A stretch of 52,834 bases of DNA from NCBI GenBank assembly GCA_945861625.1, contig CAMAVI010000017.1, positions 1-52,834 of the forward strand, written 5' to 3'. This document shows positions 6,747-16,662 of the stretch, in pieces (the first letter of the stretch is position 1; each line of letters begins with the position of its first letter). The notes beneath the pieces are model-generated. The model made no database searches. It worked only from the letters and a program-made list of their open reading frames with translations, and was not told where the DNA came from. Source of the stretch: Candidatus Sulfopaludibacter sp. SbA3. Lineage in GTDB: Bacteria > Acidobacteriota > Terriglobia > Bryobacterales > Bryobacteraceae. The position numbers were made by a program, and so were the translations under genes.

Positions 6747-8033
6747 TTACCGGCGGCCGCTGAACGCACGGCGGCGGCGCGGTTCGAACTTCGCACTGCC
6801 ATGCTGCTGATGGCGCTGGATGGGAATCACGACGGTCTTGGAAGCCGTCGCCTTCTCCTCGCGGACCAGATCCGGGCCAGCCTGACGCGGCGTCAACTTG
6901 ACCCCGAGCGCCTTCTCGATCTGCCGGACTTCTCCGCGCTCCGCGCGAGTCGCAAACGTCGATGCCGTACCGCGGGCGCCGGCGCGGGCCGTGCGGCCGA
7001 TCCGGTGAATGAAGTCTTCCGTAGCCTGCGGGAGATCGTAGTTCACCACATGGGCGATTCCGTCCACGTGAATCCCGCGCGCAGCCACATCGGTGGCTAC
7101 CAGCACGCGGTAGTCGCCCTTCTTGAAGCCGGCGAGCGCCTGATTGCGCTGGTTCTGGGTTCGGTCGCCATGGATGCGCGCGGCGTCCACGCCCTGCGCC
7201 GCCAATTTCTTCGCCAGACGGTCCGTGCCGTGCTTGGTGCGCGCGAATACCAGAAAGGATCCCCGCTCCGCGTCGAGCAATTTCTTCAGCAAGCTGAGCT
7301 TGCGGTCCTGGTCGACTTCGTAAATGTGCAGATCCACCTGCTCCACGGGCTTGCTGGTAGAGCCGATGGCCACGCGAACCGGATTCTTGACGTGAGAACC
7401 GATCAGATGCGCGACCGACTTTTCAATCGTCGCCGAGAAGAACAGCGTCTGCCGCGACGGCGGGATCATCTTCAAAATTGCGTGAATGGCGGGCAGGAAA
7501 CCCATATCCAGCATGCGATCAGCTTCGTCCAGCACCAGGAAGCGGATGCCGCTCAAGTCCACCAGTTTGCGGTCCAGAAAATCGCACAGGCGGCCTGGCG
7601 TGGCAATCACGATCTGCGCGCCTCTGCGGATGGCCTGCAGTTGCGTGGATTCGCTCATGCCGCCGACCACGGTCGCGGAACGCACGGTGGAGCCCGCGGC
7701 TAGCTTCATGGCCGCTTCACTTACCTGAATCGCCAACTCGCGCGTGGGAGTGAGCACCAGAGCCTGGATGCCGCTCGCGCGGCCTGTCTTGGCACCCACT
7801 TTTTCAACCGCGGTTTTTTCAACCGCGGATGGTGGGGCGGTCAGTTTTTCGAGAATCGGGAGGATAAAGGCAAGAGTCTTGCCGGTTCCTGTTTGCGCGG
7901 TGGCGACGATGTCACGGCCTTCCAGCGCGGGCAGAATTGCCTGGGCTTGCACGGGGGTCGGGACGACGAACCCATTACGGGTCAAGTTGCTCTGTAGCGT
8001 TGCGCTCAGAGGGAAATCAGAAAATTTGTTCAT
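6747..8033 (-). CDS. rhlE: DEAD-box RNA helicase, RhlE type
   Basis: This 428-residue ATP-dependent RNA helicase unwinds structured RNA, in ribosome assembly or cold adaptation. Motifs in order: Q motif region FVVPTPVQAQAILPAL, motif I AQTGTGKT, motif Ia PTRELAIQ, TPGRL, motif II DEAD, motif III SAT, ARTKHGTDRLAKKL, DVAARGIHVDGI and HRIGRTARAG. The C-terminal tail is short and basic (KFEPRRRRAFSGRR), as in RhlE. An in-frame 15-bp duplication (7799-7828) adds a second TAVEK in a loop between motif I and Ia. A sigma70-like promoter lies about 60 bases upstream of the ATG. Confidence 0.92.
   Translation of the reverse strand: MNKFSDFPLSATLQSNLTRNGFVVPTPVQAQAILPALEGRDIVATAQTGTGKTLAFILPILEKLTAPPSAVEKTAVEKVGAKTGRASGIQALVLTPTRELAIQVSEAAMKLAAGSTVRSATVVGGMSESTQLQAIRRGAQIVIATPGRLCDFLDRKLVDLSGIRFLVLDEADRMLDMGFLPAIHAILKMIPPSRQTLFFSATIEKSVAHLIGSHVKNPVRVAIGSTSKPVEQVDLHIYEVDQDRKLSLLKKLLDAERGSFLVFARTKHGTDRLAKKLAAQGVDAARIHGDRTQNQRNQALAGFKKGDYRVLVATDVAARGIHVDGIAHVVNYDLPQATEDFIHRIGRTARAGARGTASTFATRAERGEVRQIEKALGVKLTPRQAGPDLVREEKATASKTVVIPIQRHQQHGSAKFEPRRRRAFSGRR
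7799..7828. repeat. 15-bp in-frame tandem repeat inside rhlE
   Basis: Units 7799-7813 and 7814-7828 match at 14 of 15 bases (TTTTTCAACCGCGG core). Read in the gene they give SAVEK then TAVEK, so the duplication keeps the frame and extends a surface loop. Confidence 0.9.
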
Positions 8034-8100
8034 TAAAGGTTTGGGGGAAGTTCAGAGAACCGCTGGCGCTTCTTAAAGAGGAGGGAGCAGATCTGAATTA

Positions 8101-8130
8101 ATCATAGCACCAATCTCGCAAGTTGCGCAA
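8101..8130 (-). promoter_or_regulatory. Promoter of the rhlE-type helicase
   Basis: On the minus strand, TTGCGC (8130-8125) and TATGAT (8106-8101) are 18 bases apart, a fair sigma70-type promoter. Transcription would start near 8094 and leave a leader of about 60 bases. The rest of the 8034-8264 gap shows no gene. Confidence 0.5.
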
Positions 8131-8264
8131 TGGAGGTGCTAAACTAGGAATATCTTCGCCCGCATCCATCGCGCCGGTGGTGCAATCATTTTTTGGTGCG
8201 GACGTAAGGAATCCAGCGCAGTCCTGAGTGGCAAGCCGGGAACTTTATCGTATAGGAGCATTTT

Positions 8265-8492
8265 ATGGCCGGTCGCGGACCTCAATCATTCAAAAAACGG
8301 CAAAAGGAACAACTGCGGAAGGAAAAGCAACAGGAGAAGAACGTCAAGCGCGCCGAGCGCCGCACTACCGAAGGAGTCTCTCCGTTGGACGAAGAAATAC
8401 CACTTCTTGACGGGCCAATTATCTACGAAGTGGACGAAGCCGACCTGCCCTGGGATGGCACCCCAAGGGTCGTCGAAACCGAGACCAAGTAG
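8265..8492 (+). CDS. Small highly charged hypothetical protein
   Basis: The 75-residue protein has a lysine/arginine-rich N-terminal half (KKRQKEQLRKEKQQEKNVKR) and an acidic C-terminal half (IIYEVDEADLPWDG). The split suggests a nucleic-acid- or ribosome-binding basic helix with an acidic tail, but no family function is known to me. The ATG at 8265 has the ribosome site TAGGAG seven bases upstream. The alternative frame from 8228 is out of phase and lacks these features. It ends eight bases before the convergent pgk stop. Confidence 0.7.
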   Translation: MAGRGPQSFKKRQKEQLRKEKQQEKNVKRAERRTTEGVSPLDEEIPLLDGPIIYEVDEADLPWDGTPRVVETETK

Positions 8493-8500
8493 GCCGGCCG

Positions 8501-9670
8501 CTATTTTCCGCTGAGAGCCGCAACACCGGGCAATTCAACTCCACCGAGAAATTCCAGCGACGCTCCACCGCCCGTGGAGATGTGCGATATCTTATCCGCC
8601 ACACCGGCGCTCTTGATGGCTTTCTCGGAATCCCCGCCACCGACGACACTGATGGCACCGGATGCGGCTACTGCTTTCGCCAGCGCCACGGTGCCTTTGT
8701 CAAAAGGCGGCATCTCGAACACGCCCATGGGTCCGTTCCAGATGATGGTGCGGGCTCCGGCGATCACGGCTTCGTACGCGGCGATGGTCTTGGGTCCGAT
8801 GTCCAGAGCCATCTTATCCCCGGGAATGGTGTCGACAATTTGCGATTCGGCGCCGGCTTTAAACTCGGAGGCCACCACGTGATCGACGGGCAGCAAGAGC
8901 TTATCGCCGCTGGCCGCCATTAACTCTTTGGCGAGTTCGATTTTATCTTCTTCGACCAACGACTTGCCAGTGGTCTCGCCGCGCGCGCGCAGGAACGTGT
9001 AGGCCATGGCGCCGCCGATCAGCAGCCGGTCCACCACCTTCATTAGGTTCTGGATCACTTCGATCTTGTCCGAAACTTTGGCTCCGCCCAGAATCGCCAC
9101 GCAGGGCCGCTCGGGATTCGTCGTCACCTTCGTGAGATATTCAAGTTCCTTGTCCATCAACAATCCTGCCGCGGCTTGTTTCACGTACGCAATCATGCCC
9201 ACGGTGGATGCGTGCGCGCGGTGCGCCGAACCAAAGGCATCGTTCACGTACACATCGCACAACGCGGCGAGCTGTTTGGAAAAACCGGCGTCGTTCTTCT
9301 CTTCCTCGGCATGGAAGCGCAGGTTTTCCAGCAAGAGCACTTCTCCGGGCTTGGGTAGCATGGCTTCGACAGCGGACCCCACGCAATCCGGTGCAAACGC
9401 AACTGGCTTACCCAGCAGCGACGACAGCCGCTCGGCCACGGGAGCCAGGCTCATTTCGGCGTTGGGCTTGCCCTTGGGACGCCCCAGGTGGCTGGCGAGA
9501 ATCAGCGCCGCGCCGTGTTCCAACGCATATTGAATGCTAGGTAGCGACGCCTTGATGCGCTTGTCGCTGGTGATTTCCTTGCCGCCAGGGGCCAAGGGAA
9601 CATTGAAATCCACTCTCATGAAAACCCGCTTCTCCCGGAGATCAAGGTCGCGGATCGACAGCTTACTCAT
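8501..9670 (-). CDS. pgk: Phosphoglycerate kinase
   Basis: The glycolytic enzyme transfers phosphate from 1,3-bisphosphoglycerate to ADP. The 389-residue product has the usual length. It shows [11 protein letters not shown] near residue 15, ASHLGRPKG (substrate loop), [39 protein letters not shown] and the nucleotide-binding GGGDSEKA. The ATG at 9670 is preferred over an upstream in-frame ATG at 9712 because [11 protein letters not shown] is the canonical start and the longer form would run into the thioesterase gene. It stands alone, convergent with the small gene before it. Confidence 0.96.
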   Translation of the reverse strand: MSKLSIRDLDLREKRVFMRVDFNVPLAPGGKEITSDKRIKASLPSIQYALEHGAALILASHLGRPKGKPNAEMSLAPVAERLSSLLGKPVAFAPDCVGSAVEAMLPKPGEVLLLENLRFHAEEEKNDAGFSKQLAALCDVYVNDAFGSAHRAHASTVGMIAYVKQAAAGLLMDKELEYLTKVTTNPERPCVAILGGAKVSDKIEVIQNLMKVVDRLLIGGAMAYTFLRARGETTGKSLVEEDKIELAKELMAASGDKLLLPVDHVVASEFKAGAESQIVDTIPGDKMALDIGPKTIAAYEAVIAGARTIIWNGPMGVFEMPPFDKGTVALAKAVAASGAISVVGGGDSEKAIKSAGVADKISHISTGGGASLEFLGGVELPGVAALSGK

Positions 9671-9675
9671 CTTTT

Positions 9676-9702
9676 CAATATAACTGGCCAATATAAGCTG
9701 GC
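9676..9702. repeat. 13/14-bp tandem repeat, third copy at 10135
   Basis: CAATATAACTGGC (9676-9688) is followed directly by CAATATAAGCTGGC (9689-9702). A related copy, CAATTATAGCTGGC, lies at 10134-10147 on the other side of the thioesterase gene, so the motif brackets that gene. Confidence 0.7.
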
Positions 9703-9704
9703 GC

Positions 9705-10136
9705 CTATGCAATCCCGAACTGAGGCCAATATTTTTCGGGGAGCTTCCGCGGTTTTACGCCGGGTCCACAGAAAAGGTGTTTGGTAAAGCCGGTCGCCAG
9801 CAGTGTGCCCGTGGTCACATCGAAGAACTCGTATTCAAAACGGATCAGGCGGGGTGACGCCGCCGCGATCCAGGTGCGGATGCGGATTTCGTCGTCGTAG
9901 CGCGCGGGGGATAGGTAACGGCAGTTGGCCTCGGCGACCACCAGCAGAACGCCGTCATCCGTTTCCATGTCGCGGTAGCGGATGCCAGCGGACCGGCACA
10001 ACTCCACGCGGCCTACTTCCATCCAGACCAGGTAGTTAGCGTAATAGACCACGCCCATCTGGTCGGTCTCCGCGTAGCGGACCCGCAGGTGGGTCTCCGC
10101 AGCCTGCCGGATGTCTGAATTTTCCATGCCCGCCAA
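9705..10136 (-). CDS. Acyl-CoA thioesterase, hotdog fold (YbgC-like)
   Basis: The protein of about 143 residues belongs to the 4-hydroxybenzoyl-CoA thioesterase family. The key segment is [20 protein letters not shown], where the Asp of TDQMG is the catalytic residue of the YbgC subgroup, followed by the [13 protein letters not shown] helix. Members hydrolyse short acyl-CoA esters or interact with acyl carrier protein and the Tol-Pal envelope system; the exact substrate is not visible. Starts are possible at TTG 10136 or ATG 10127, and the ATG is more likely. It is divergent from the moaD-moaE fusion. Confidence 0.85.
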   Translation of the reverse strand: MAGMENSDIRQAAETHLRVRYAETDQMGVVYYANYLVWMEVGRVELCRSAGIRYRDMETDDGVLLVVAEANCRYLSPARYDDEIRIRTWIAAASPRLIRFEYEFFDVTTGTLLATGFTKHLFCGPGVKPRKLPEKYWPQFGIA

Positions 10137-10197
10137 TTATAGCTGGCGCTTAAGGCCTTTTCGCGAAACCGGACCGGCCGCAAATCAGTCTGATACT

Positions 10198-10938
10198 ATG
10201 ACCTCAGTGCCTATTCGTGTCTTGTTTTTTGGAGCCATTCGTGACGTTGTGGGTGCCCGCGAGGACTCCCTGGAAGTGCCGCCCGGCAGCAATCTGGGTT
10301 CGGTATTTGAACACTACGCCGTGCGTTTCCCGAAGCTGAAGGATCTGGCGGGAAGCACCGTGCTCGCGCTGAATCAGCAATTTTCTTCGCCTGCCGCGCC
10401 TGTGGCCGACGGCGATGAAGTGGCGTTCCTGCCCCCCGTGAGCGGAGGATCGAGCGGAGGGTCGCAATACACGCAGCACATCGCCGATCCCGCGGGGCAT
10501 TTTTTCGCGATTACACGGGAGCCCATCGACGGAACCGCCATGGCGCGCCAGTTGCTGCGTGGGGAGGACGGCGCGTTCGTGAACTTCGAAGGCGTGTCGC
10601 GCAACAACACCAAGGGCCGGGCGACGCGATTCCTTGAATACGAATGCTATGAACCCATGGCGGTCAAGATCATGGCCCAGATCGGCAGAGAGATCGCCGC
10701 CAGTCATGCGATCGGCCGCATCGCCATGGTGCATCGTTTGGGCAAGCTGGAGATCAGCGAGACCAGCGTGGCCGTGGTGGTCACGGCGCCGCACCGGAAG
10801 CCGGCGTTCGACGCCGCGCTCGAAGGCATCAACCGCCTGAAGAAGCTGGTTCCCGTGTGGAAGAAAGAATACTTCGTCGATGGCGAAGTGTGGGTAGACG
10901 GAGAATGGGACGACGCCGTCATCACCGCCCGCAGTTGA
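10198..10938 (+). CDS. MoaD-MoaE fusion, molybdopterin synthase
   Basis: The 246-residue fusion joins the sulfur carrier MoaD (residues 1-84) to the catalytic MoaE (about 90-246). The MoaD part has VLFFGAIRDVVG and ends FLPPVSGG, the Gly-Gly normally activated as thiocarboxylate. MoaE shows REPID, GAFVNFEGVSRNNTKGR, YECYEP, HRLGKLEISETSV and the lysine-bearing LKKLVPVWKKEYF. Together they convert cyclic pyranopterin monophosphate to molybdopterin. For the carrier to work its Gly-Gly must become a free C-terminus, so cleavage after a GG is expected, as reported for mycobacterial MoaX. The linker contains a 12-bp tandem duplication, giving two SGG copies. Its stop overlaps the next gene's TTG start. 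Confidence 0.92.
   Translation: MTSVPIRVLFFGAIRDVVGAREDSLEVPPGSNLGSVFEHYAVRFPKLKDLAGSTVLALNQQFSSPAAPVADGDEVAFLPPVSGGSSGGSQYTQHIADPAGHFFAITREPIDGTAMARQLLRGEDGAFVNFEGVSRNNTKGRATRFLEYECYEPMAVKIMAQIGREIAASHAIGRIAMVHRLGKLEISETSVAVVVTAPHRKPAFDAALEGINRLKKLVPVWKKEYFVDGEVWVDGEWDDAVITARS
10441..10464. repeat. 12-bp tandem repeat forming the MoaD-MoaE linker
   Basis: AGCGGAGGATCG (10441-10452) and AGCGGAGGGTCG (10453-10464) differ at one base. They encode SGGS twice, exactly where MoaD ends and MoaE begins. Confidence 0.92.
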
Positions 10939-11840
10939 GACGCCTTCTGTTCGGCGTCGCTCTGCTGCTGGGAGCCGTGAATGCGGCCGCGCAGGAACCC
11001 GTCTTCAAAGTCGACGTCCGGCTGGTCCGCCTCCTGGTTACAGTGAAGAATGCCGCGGGCGACCTGGTCGGGTCACTCGAAGCCCGCGACTTCGCCGTGG
11101 CCGACAACGGCGTCAAACAGGACATCACGGTCTTTGAACACCAGACCACGCAACCGCTTTCCATCGCCCTACTGATCGACATCAGCGCCTCCACCGCCAA
11201 GGATCTGCGCTATGAAATCGCCTCGGTCACCAAGTTTCTGGAAGCTTTGGTGCAGGAAGGCAATCCTGACGATGCGGCCTCCCTCTACGCCTTTAACGAC
11301 CAAGTCACTCTGCTCAACGCATACACCCGCCGGGTATCCAGATTCGAGGAACGTCTGAAAACCCTAAAGCCGGAGGCTGGCACGTCGCTCTATGATGCGA
11401 TCTATCTGGCGGCCCCCGCATTGCGGGAGCGCCAAGGCCGGCACGTCATTGTGGCGATCAGCGATGGCGGAGACACCACCAGCGCCAAGAAATTTAAGGA
11501 CGCGATGGATGCCGCACAGAAAGCCGACGCGATCTTCTATCCCATTGTCGTCGTCCCCATCACGAATCCGGCCGGGCGCAACACGGCGGGCGAACACGCC
11601 CTGGAAACGCTGGCCGCCAACACCGGGGGCCGCGCGTTCTACCCGACGGTGGGAGCCCAACTCGACCGCACTTTTACTGAAATCCTGCGCGATTTGCGCA
11701 CGCAATACCTGCTGGGCTACTACCCGGCTCGCCTGCCAACGGGAGCTGGCGCGTTCCACACGGTGCGCGTGGAAATCCCGCGGCGCCCGGAATTGCGCAT
11801 CTCCACGCGCAGTGGCTACTATGGAGAAGTGGCGCGTTAG
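10935..11840 (+). CDS. Secreted VWFA-related acidobacterial protein
   Basis: The 301-residue protein has a signal peptide (LRRLLFGVALLLGAVNAAAQ) and a von Willebrand A-like domain. The N-terminal segment VDVRLVRLLVTVKNAAGDLV-G then LEARDFAVADNG is the hallmark of the Acidobacteria-expanded VWFA-related family. The metal-binding-like LLIDISAST (D-x-S-x-S) follows, then VAISDGGDTTS and LRTQYLLGYYP near the end. It is probably exported and binds protein or metal; its partner is unknown. The TTG at 10935 overlaps the moaE stop (TTGA), giving a translationally coupled start exactly at the signal peptide; the frame is open further upstream but inside moaE. Confidence 0.85.
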   Translation: MRRLLFGVALLLGAVNAAAQEPVFKVDVRLVRLLVTVKNAAGDLVGSLEARDFAVADNGVKQDITVFEHQTTQPLSIALLIDISASTAKDLRYEIASVTKFLEALVQEGNPDDAASLYAFNDQVTLLNAYTRRVSRFEERLKTLKPEAGTSLYDAIYLAAPALRERQGRHVIVAISDGGDTTSAKKFKDAMDAAQKADAIFYPIVVVPITNPAGRNTAGEHALETLAANTGGRAFYPTVGAQLDRTFTEILRDLRTQYLLGYYPARLPTGAGAFHTVRVEIPRRPELRISTRSGYYGEVAR

Positions 11841-11857
11841 TTTGCGTTACGCGTAAG

Positions 11858-12118
11858 TTGGTTTCTCAAGTGGCCGGAAAAATCAGCCAAGCCAAAGCCC
11901 CCGATCATACCCACCAGGAAGTGCGCTACCTGCAGCATCTGATCGACGACCAAGTGCCGGTCCGTGTGCGGTTAAGTGACGATCAGGAAGTGGATGGCAT
12001 CGTCGAATTCTACGACGCGCGTTTTATCCGCTTGACGCGCGAAGGCAGCCCCAATCTGTTCCTGTTCAAACAGGACATCAAGTACCTCTACGAGCTAAAC
12101 CCAGACGAGTTGACCTGA
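11858..12118 (+). CDS. Hfq-like Sm-fold RNA-binding protein
   Basis: The small protein (82-86 residues) has an Sm-like pattern: an N-terminal helix (VRYLQHLIDDQVPVRVRL), then DQEVDGIVEFYDARFIRLTR, where the D-G-x-V-E-x-Y-D turn matches Sm1 of Hfq (G-x-I-x-x-F-D), and FLFKQDIKYLYEL in place of the usual YKHAIS (Sm2). It probably acts as an RNA chaperone for small-RNA regulation. Divergence from proteobacterial Hfq is strong, notably the missing K-H in Sm2, so RNA specificity may differ. The start may be TTG 11858 or GTG 11870. It is followed six bases later by the inositol phosphatase gene. Confidence 0.7.
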   Translation: MVSQVAGKISQAKAPDHTHQEVRYLQHLIDDQVPVRVRLSDDQEVDGIVEFYDARFIRLTREGSPNLFLFKQDIKYLYELNPDELT

Positions 12119-12124
12119 GACCCC

Positions 12125-12952
12125 TTGAAAACTTTTGTTGAGATTGCCGCCGAGATCGCCCGCGAATCCGGTGCGCGCATTTCGGAGTTCGCCCGCCAAC
12201 GCATCGGGTTTGAACTCAAGGGCGCATACGATCTGGTGACCGAGGCCGACCGGACCAGCGAAGCTCTGATTGTCGAGCGCCTGCGCCAACATTTCCCCAC
12301 ACACTCGATTTTGGCGGAGGAAGGCGGCGGCAATGACGGCTCCTCGGATTACCGCTGGTATGTCGATCCTTTGGATGGCACCACCAATTTCGCGCACGGC
12401 TTCCCCGTCTACAACGTGACGCTGGGACTCGAACGCGCCGGCGAACTCATCGCGGGCGTCGTTTACGATCCCACGCGCGATGAAATGTTTCAGGCCGAGC
12501 TCGGCGGAGGAGCGTTCCTGAACGGCGAGCGCCTCCGCGTCACGAAGGCCGCGCGCGTGGAGGATTCCTTATCGGCCACCGGCTTCCCTTCCCGCAAGCG
12601 CCACCAGAACATCAACGTTCACTTCTATTACCAGCTTGCGATGCTGTCACACGGCGTCCGGCGGGCGGGCGCGGCGGCGATCGATCTGGCCTACGTGGCC
12701 TGCGGACGCCTGGATTTCTTCTGGGAATTCGGCCTGAACCCCTGGGACATGGCCGCCGGCGCACTGCTGGTTCGCGAAGCCGGAGGAACCGTCACGGACA
12801 TGCACGGCGCGCCCCTCGACCTCCGTGGGCAGCATGTCCTGGCCGATAATACGTTGCTGCACGCGGAAGTACTGGAGCTGTTCGCCGAAATCTTCGCCGG
12901 CAAACAGCGCGTGCCGATGCCTGAGTTGCCGGTTCGTGAACCGGCCCGCTAG
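12125..12952 (+). CDS. suhB: Inositol monophosphatase family protein (SuhB-like)
   Basis: The 275-residue metal-dependent sugar-phosphate phosphatase shows every signature: LVTEADRTSEALI, the metal ligand Glu in ILAEEGGG, DPLDGTTNFAHGF (motif A) and WDMAAGALLVREAGG (motif B). Substrates in this family include inositol phosphate, PAP and fructose-1,6-bisphosphate, and the sequence does not decide. SuhB also takes part in ribosomal RNA antitermination in some bacteria. The start is a TTG, chosen because the family's N-terminal helix begins there. Its stop codon lies at the edge of a REPIN-like inverted repeat shared with the convergent thiC gene. Confidence 0.9.
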   Translation: MKTFVEIAAEIARESGARISEFARQRIGFELKGAYDLVTEADRTSEALIVERLRQHFPTHSILAEEGGGNDGSSDYRWYVDPLDGTTNFAHGFPVYNVTLGLERAGELIAGVVYDPTRDEMFQAELGGGAFLNGERLRVTKAARVEDSLSATGFPSRKRHQNINVHFYYQLAMLSHGVRRAGAAAIDLAYVACGRLDFFWEFGLNPWDMAAGALLVREAGGTVTDMHGAPLDLRGQHVLADNTLLHAEVLELFAEIFAGKQRVPMPELPVREPAR

Positions 12953-12953
12953 T

Positions 12954-13089
12954 TACTTTCCGTCGCAAAATGGGGATTGCCTACCGCTCCGTGACCGTCG
13001 CGGCTCGGTAAGTGGCTGTAAACGTACAACGCCGATTCCGAGCCGCCATGCGTGAGCATGCGGTTTGCTGAATTTTGCGACGGAAAGTA
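12954..13089. repeat. REPIN-like inverted-repeat element, copy 1
   Basis: A perfect 18-bp inverted repeat (12954-12971 with 13072-13089) fills the whole gap between two convergent stop codons, and a looser pairing extends into both stops. Inside are two conserved arms: 12983-13008 (ACCGCTCCGTGACCGTCGCG then GCTCGG) and 13038-13066 (starts CCGAGCCGC, ends GCGGTTT). The arms meet in the palindromic CGGCTCGG/CCGAGCCG. Both arms reappear, inverted, in the element at 15367-15484. It may also end transcription of both flanking genes as a hairpin. Confidence 0.85.
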
Positions 13090-13090
13090 G

Positions 13091-15361
<2,271 letters not shown>

Positions 15362-15366
15362 TAGGT

Positions 15367-15484
15367 TGCGGAAAAACGCACACGGAAACCGCTTGCTCAC
15401 GCGCGCGGCTCGGTAGGTCACCTGCTTTCAGTAACGGTTTTCGAGCCGCGACGGTTACGGAGCGGTCAGCTAGCTTTTTCCGCA
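15367..15484. repeat. REPIN-like inverted-repeat element, copy 2
   Basis: TGCGGAAAAA (15367-15376) and its exact complement (15475-15484) bound the element. Arm 15386-15413 is the reverse complement of the 13038-13066 arm of copy 1 with few differences; arm 15441-15466 is the near-exact reverse complement of 12983-13008. So this is the same family in the opposite orientation, with different outer ends. It again lies between convergent genes. The remaining gap to 15620 holds a GC-rich hairpin (about 15574-15596) that may terminate the next gene, and no coding sequence. Confidence 0.85.
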
Positions 15485-15620
15485 TCCTGCTAGGCGGCGG
15501 GCGGCACCAACGGGAAGCGAGCCGCGCCAAGACGTTGGCTGGACATCTTGCCGCAAAAACAAGAACCCGGGACAAGATCGCTCCTGCCCCGGGGTCCGGA
15601 CTTTGAAATGGATCAAAAAT

Positions 15621-16523
15621 CTAGCGGCCGCCGCCTATTTCACGCCTCATGACCTGGACGTTATTTGCCGCGGCTCCCTGCATGGGGCCCGCGGTGGCGG
15701 CAGCCTTGGCAGTGTAGTCGGCGCCCACGCCCATTTTGGACTTATCCGAAGTCAGTTTACCCATCTGAAAGTTGGAAAGGCCTAGGTAATAGTAGGCATA
15801 GCTGAGCATCGTCGAATTGCCGGCGATGAGCGGCAAGGCAGCCTTCAGGTTACGGTCCGAATCCGCGTAACGGTTCTGCGCGCCCTGGACGACACCGGCA
15901 AAGGTGTAGCCCGCGCCCATCATGGCGGTCTTTCTCTTATCCCAATCCGCTTGGCTCATGCTTTCGGGCTTGGCCTTCTTTTGCATGACGCCAACCAGTT
16001 TCTGAGACGCGGTCAGCGACTGCCCCGGCGCGCTCGACAAGCCATTGCTGGCGATCGCATAAAGGGCGTCTTCATTTTCGGGCCTGCCCGCCAAAATCTT
16101 GTTGGCGCCGGCAATCGTCTTCGCCGGGCCTCCCTTGCCCACGGCCGCCAGATAGGCCGAGGCGATGGTATCAATGGAATCGCCCTTGGGGTCCTGCGCC
16201 ATCAGCGCCTCGGACAGATCAATCGTGACCGCGGGGTCCGTGGACTGACTGGCCGTTACAGCGAGGGCGTACAGAGTGTAGGACTCGGCATCCTTCGCAA
16301 ACTGCTGACGGCCCTTCCAGGCCTCCATGCCGCCCGCATCGGTGGGCTGAGCTTCTTTGGCCAGCTCCGTGGCTTCCTTGCGGGTCAGCGCCACCAGATC
16401 CTTCACTTTCGGGGCGTCTTTCTTATCGACAGCCTCTTTAAGGCTGTTAAACGTATCCGACAATTCCGGAGCGGCCCACAACATTCCGCTCAACGCCAGC
16501 ATTCCAACAACAACGAATCGCAT
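15621..16523 (-). CDS. Exported TPR-like protein of unknown function
   Basis: The 300-residue protein has a signal peptide (MRFVVVGMLALSGMLWA) and is otherwise helical, alanine-rich and repeat-like. Examples are LKEAVDKKDAPKVKDLVALT, AESYTLYALAVTASQ, the TPR-like NRYADSDRNLKAALPLI and YAYYYLGLSNFQMGK. It probably forms a tetratricopeptide solenoid in the periplasm. No catalytic motif is present and I do not recognise a named family. A strong ribosome site (GGAGG, 11 bases upstream) supports the ATG at 16523. Confidence 0.75.
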   Translation of the reverse strand: MRFVVVGMLALSGMLWAAPELSDTFNSLKEAVDKKDAPKVKDLVALTRKEATELAKEAQPTDAGGMEAWKGRQQFAKDAESYTLYALAVTASQSTDPAVTIDLSEALMAQDPKGDSIDTIASAYLAAVGKGGPAKTIAGANKILAGRPENEDALYAIASNGLSSAPGQSLTASQKLVGVMQKKAKPESMSQADWDKRKTAMMGAGYTFAGVVQGAQNRYADSDRNLKAALPLIAGNSTMLSYAYYYLGLSNFQMGKLTSDKSKMGVGADYTAKAAATAGPMQGAAANNVQVMRREIGGGR

Positions 16524-16662
16524 GTATTCAAAAACCTCCAGCCCTACTGATTATACAGGACCCCGCGCGCAACGTGCATCCCACTCTCGGGAACTGTCTT
16601 TCCGCCAGGAATCTGGCCACGTGCGAAAGTAGGTAAGCAGCCAGAGTTCCCTTTTTCCCGTT

